Shown here piece after piece: positions 61,911 through 64,000 of a stretch of DNA of 64,000 nt (the first letter of the stretch is position 1; each line of letters begins with the position of its first letter). The DNA lies in NCBI GenBank assembly GCA_946803715.1, contig CAMPET010000076.1, positions 56,537-120,536 of the forward strand. Reading direction: 5' to 3'. The notes under the pieces were generated by a model. That model saw only the letters and a list, made by a program, of their open reading frames with translations, had not been told where the DNA came from and ran no database searches. The translations under genes and the position numbers were made by a program. The DNA comes from Beroe ovata (lineage: Eukaryota; Ctenophora; Nuda; Beroida; Beroidae).

Positions 61911-64000
61911 ATGTCCACACAACCACCAAACCCGGAGGAGAGAGGGAATGAAGGCGGGGAAGAAGATGCTATTTCAACGTCATCCTATGCCCTGAGTCAA
62001 GTTAGGAAGAGTTTTTCCAACAGGAGTTTATATAGTTCCAACAGTTCGTTGAGCAAAGCAGAACCAAGCAGAAACTCGCGAGGAAGTGATGCAGCCTCTA
62101 GTAATGGCTCGAGAAGGAGTAGGACATCAGAAGCTACCTTCGAGCCAGACTATTCCAGAAGATCATTCAGGAGAGACCAACGGATATACTACTCAGATAG
62201 GCGCAAGAAGAAGAAGAAACCGGCCGCCCAAAGTAGCAGAACTCCCTCTGAGGACAACGAACAGTTGCCGCAATCCTCACGAAGATTCAGCAGGAGCTCC
62301 AAACTAAGACACACAATCAACACTGTGGACAAGCAGATCTACGATAAGGTGACACGTGAGGAGCAGCTGAGATTCCAGAAACGTCTTTCTTCCGGCAGAT
62401 ATGGTGCTGGAGACTTTTCCGATAGTGAATCTGAGACCAGTTCGATGCATTCAGCTAACTCAGAGTACTTTTACAGCATGTCAGAACTCTCTATATCATC
62501 CGGTATTGGGAGCTTACAGGAGCTGTCTGGGTTGGACCACGGCATGATTGATCCAGTTGATGTGTTGAAATTGAGTGCAGGGAGGAGTGCAAGAAGACCA
62601 CATTGCCTAGCCAATGACAGCGATTATTCTACTGAAAACGACACACGGCTAAGTCTGGATGGAAGGGGTGATTTGTCTGCAACTCCTGATCAGACACTAA
62701 GTTCTACTTTGATAGCAGAGGTTATTGATGATGGACCATCAGCAACAGAAAGTTCTTCAGCAAAAACTGGACTTAAATCATTTGATCAACAGCCAAGTTC
62801 TGATATGCAAATTGAAACGCTGGACTCAAACAAAGATGATGGTTGGTTGAGCAGTGGTAGTAACAGTACTTTGGGTGAAATGAAGGAAAGAGATACTCCA
62901 CTCACGAAAAAGAAGACCAGTATTTCCATTGAGAGAGAAGTTTTTACGAGCGGTAGTGATTTCGAATTTGATCAGGGGCCCAGTAATCTGAATAGGGAAA
63001 TTGTGTCAAACTGTGCCAGCACACCGACAAAACAGCCAGGTGCTGATAAAGAAGCTGGGTCACCAGAGGATCATGAAGGTTGTACCTCGCCCTCGCCTGA
63101 CCCGTTGATTCAAGTCCAACTCGAGAAAGAGGGAATGCTTGAGGAGGAACCAGGTCAACAGGCTGATTCATCTCTTATTGCTCCGAAATCTGATATGGAA
63201 GCTCCGGGTGAATCGAACCCGACTAAGACCGGGTTCAGTGATCTGGAAATATTTGAGGAGGACGCGCCGGATGAAAAACTGGAACCAGTAATTTTGGTCA
63301 CAGAGCATGTAGAGAGCAGTCGGTTTTCAATGCCATCATTTGATATAACTGAAAAACAGTCAGTTGTTGGTCTTGCCATTGATAAGGGATTGTCAGTGGA
63401 GGAAAAACCAGATATCGTCTCTGCATCTGAGCAACTTGAAACAGAAAACGACTTATTACTGGATCATTCGGAGGTGTATAGATGCAGTAAGGGACCCCAA
63501 AGTCAATTATTTTCACATTTAGATACTGAGTCAGAATGTCACGTAGTCAGTCAAGAGGTATGCTGTCAAAACGATGCAGATGCAATTACCATGCAACTGG
63601 ATGCTTCTGAACCTGAAGTTACCGTGCAACCAATTTCATGTTTGGGTTCTTCTGAATCTGAAGCTCAAGTACGGGATGTCCCAATGGCAGACATTAATGA
63701 CGAACAATCCCCTCACGTCGTTACTGATATTCTCTCCGACGTGTTAGATGGTGTTGTTGCGTCATCAGCGGGGGGTAAAGTCGATTCACAAAGCGAAATA
63801 TTGCATAGAAATAGCATAGATTCACCATCTACAGTACCTGAAGTAGTAGAAGTTGTGGGCGGTGAAACTCAGAAGGATGAAGATTACTCACATGAACTTG
63901 ATGATCCTGGTTTACCTCAACCATATTTTATGGCTAGGTGCAGCGAAAGTTCAAAACATGAATCTGTTGTCGATACCCCTTTGGTAGGAGAAACTGATGA
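61911..64000 (+). CDS. Large acidic, Ser-rich protein (open at window end)
   Basis: Seen: a frame open from ATG 61911 to the last base, about 696 codons with no stop. The start is MSTQPPNPEERGNEGGEEDA. The first 150 residues are basic and Ser/Arg-rich ('SRRSRTSEATFEP'-like, 'DRRKKKKKPA'). The rest is acidic and Ser/Thr/Glu-rich with no visible folded domain, typical of a long disordered protein. One helical, conserved-looking segment 'HTINTVDKQIYDKVTREEQL' (about residues 140-160) stands out. There is an earlier ATG at 61890 in a different frame that stops soon. No homologue recognised; the C-terminus and any splicing are outside the window. Confidence 0.75.
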   Translation, partial: MSTQPPNPEERGNEGGEEDAISTSSYALSQVRKSFSNRSLYSSNSSLSKAEPSRNSRGSDAASSNGSRRSRTSEATFEPDYSRRSFRRDQRIYYSDRRKKKKKPAAQSSRTPSEDNEQLPQSSRRFSRSSKLRHTINTVDKQIYDKVTREEQLRFQKRLSSGRYGAGDFSDSESETSSMHSANSEYFYSMSELSISSGIGSLQELSGLDHGMIDPVDVLKLSAGRSARRPHCLANDSDYSTENDTRLSLDGRGDLSATPDQTLSSTLIAEVIDDGPSATESSSAKTGLKSFDQQPSSDMQIETLDSNKDDGWLSSGSNSTLGEMKERDTPLTKKKTSISIEREVFTSGSDFEFDQGPSNLNREIVSNCASTPTKQPGADKEAGSPEDHEGCTSPSPDPLIQVQLEKEGMLEEEPGQQADSSLIAPKSDMEAPGESNPTKTGFSDLEIFEEDAPDEKLEPVILVTEHVESSRFSMPSFDITEKQSVVGLAIDKGLSVEEKPDIVSASEQLETENDLLLDHSEVYRCSKGPQSQLFSHLDTESECHVVSQEVCCQNDADAITMQLDASEPEVTVQPISCLGSSESEAQVRDVPMADINDEQSPHVVTDILSDVLDGVVASSAGGKVDSQSEILHRNSIDSPSTVPEVVEVVGGETQKDEDYSHELDDPGLPQPYFMARCSESSKHESVVDTPLVGETD

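Noticed and set aside
1-64000. tRNA or rRNA genes
   Set aside because: No sequence with recognisable tRNA boxes or rRNA cores was noticed on reading; a covariance-model search would be needed to be certain.

Overview
This is a stretch of animal (metazoan) nuclear genome. It has spliceosomal introns with GT-AG borders, microsatellites, a Ty3/gypsy retrotransposon, MITE-like elements and a set of animal genes. Several genes belong to motile or sensory cilia (dynein-2 intermediate chain DYNC2I1/WDR60, CLHC1, a large WD40 protein), so the source is a ciliated, probably marine, invertebrate. Genes are compact, and long intronless genes lie beside intron-rich ones. I cannot name the phylum from sequence alone.

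Layout. 1-5.3 kb: a multi-exon WD40-repeat gene on the minus strand, running off the left edge. 6-7 kb: a single-exon WD40 protein. 8.5-9 kb: a small acidic protein with an N-myristoylation-type start. 9.2-21.4 kb: a cyclophilin A gene followed by SLC35C2, present twice. The first copy stops after SLC35C2 exon 3. The second is complete, and a minus-strand Ty3/gypsy element lies between them. Isolated single Ns sit at the joins, which suggests contig joins and possibly unmerged alleles. 23.6-34 kb, all minus strand: LSM12, LSM1, an unidentified multi-pass membrane protein, POLR1E (RNA polymerase I PAF53/RPA49) and DDB1. 35.8-45.5 kb: plus-strand CLCN6, with a whole intronless anoctamin (TMEM16) gene nested in one intron on the same strand. 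46.3-53.6 kb, minus strand: an unidentified 194-residue five-exon protein, CLHC1 and DYNC2I1/WDR60. 55-59.3 kb, minus strand: an SLC15/POT peptide transporter that lacks one stretch of exon exactly where a single N lies. 61.9 kb to the right edge: a long open acidic, low-complexity reading frame on the plus strand that is not closed within the window.

The genes do not form an operon or one pathway. Loose themes are RNA metabolism (LSM1, LSM12, POLR1E), DNA repair and ubiquitin ligase function (DDB1), endolysosomal or membrane transport (CLCN6, anoctamin, SLC35C2, SLC15) and cilia (DYNC2I1, CLHC1, perhaps the WD40 gene and the 194-residue protein). The DNA between genes carries CG-rich foldback repeats, a long hairpin repeat family, tandem repeats and MITEs.

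The strongest points for a second look are the nested anoctamin that seems to lack most calcium-ligand residues, the meaning of the single-N joins (duplication, and a missing exon), and the hairpin repeat families. I did not find a convincing wholly new system. Gene names come from recognising protein families by eye; no database search was run.
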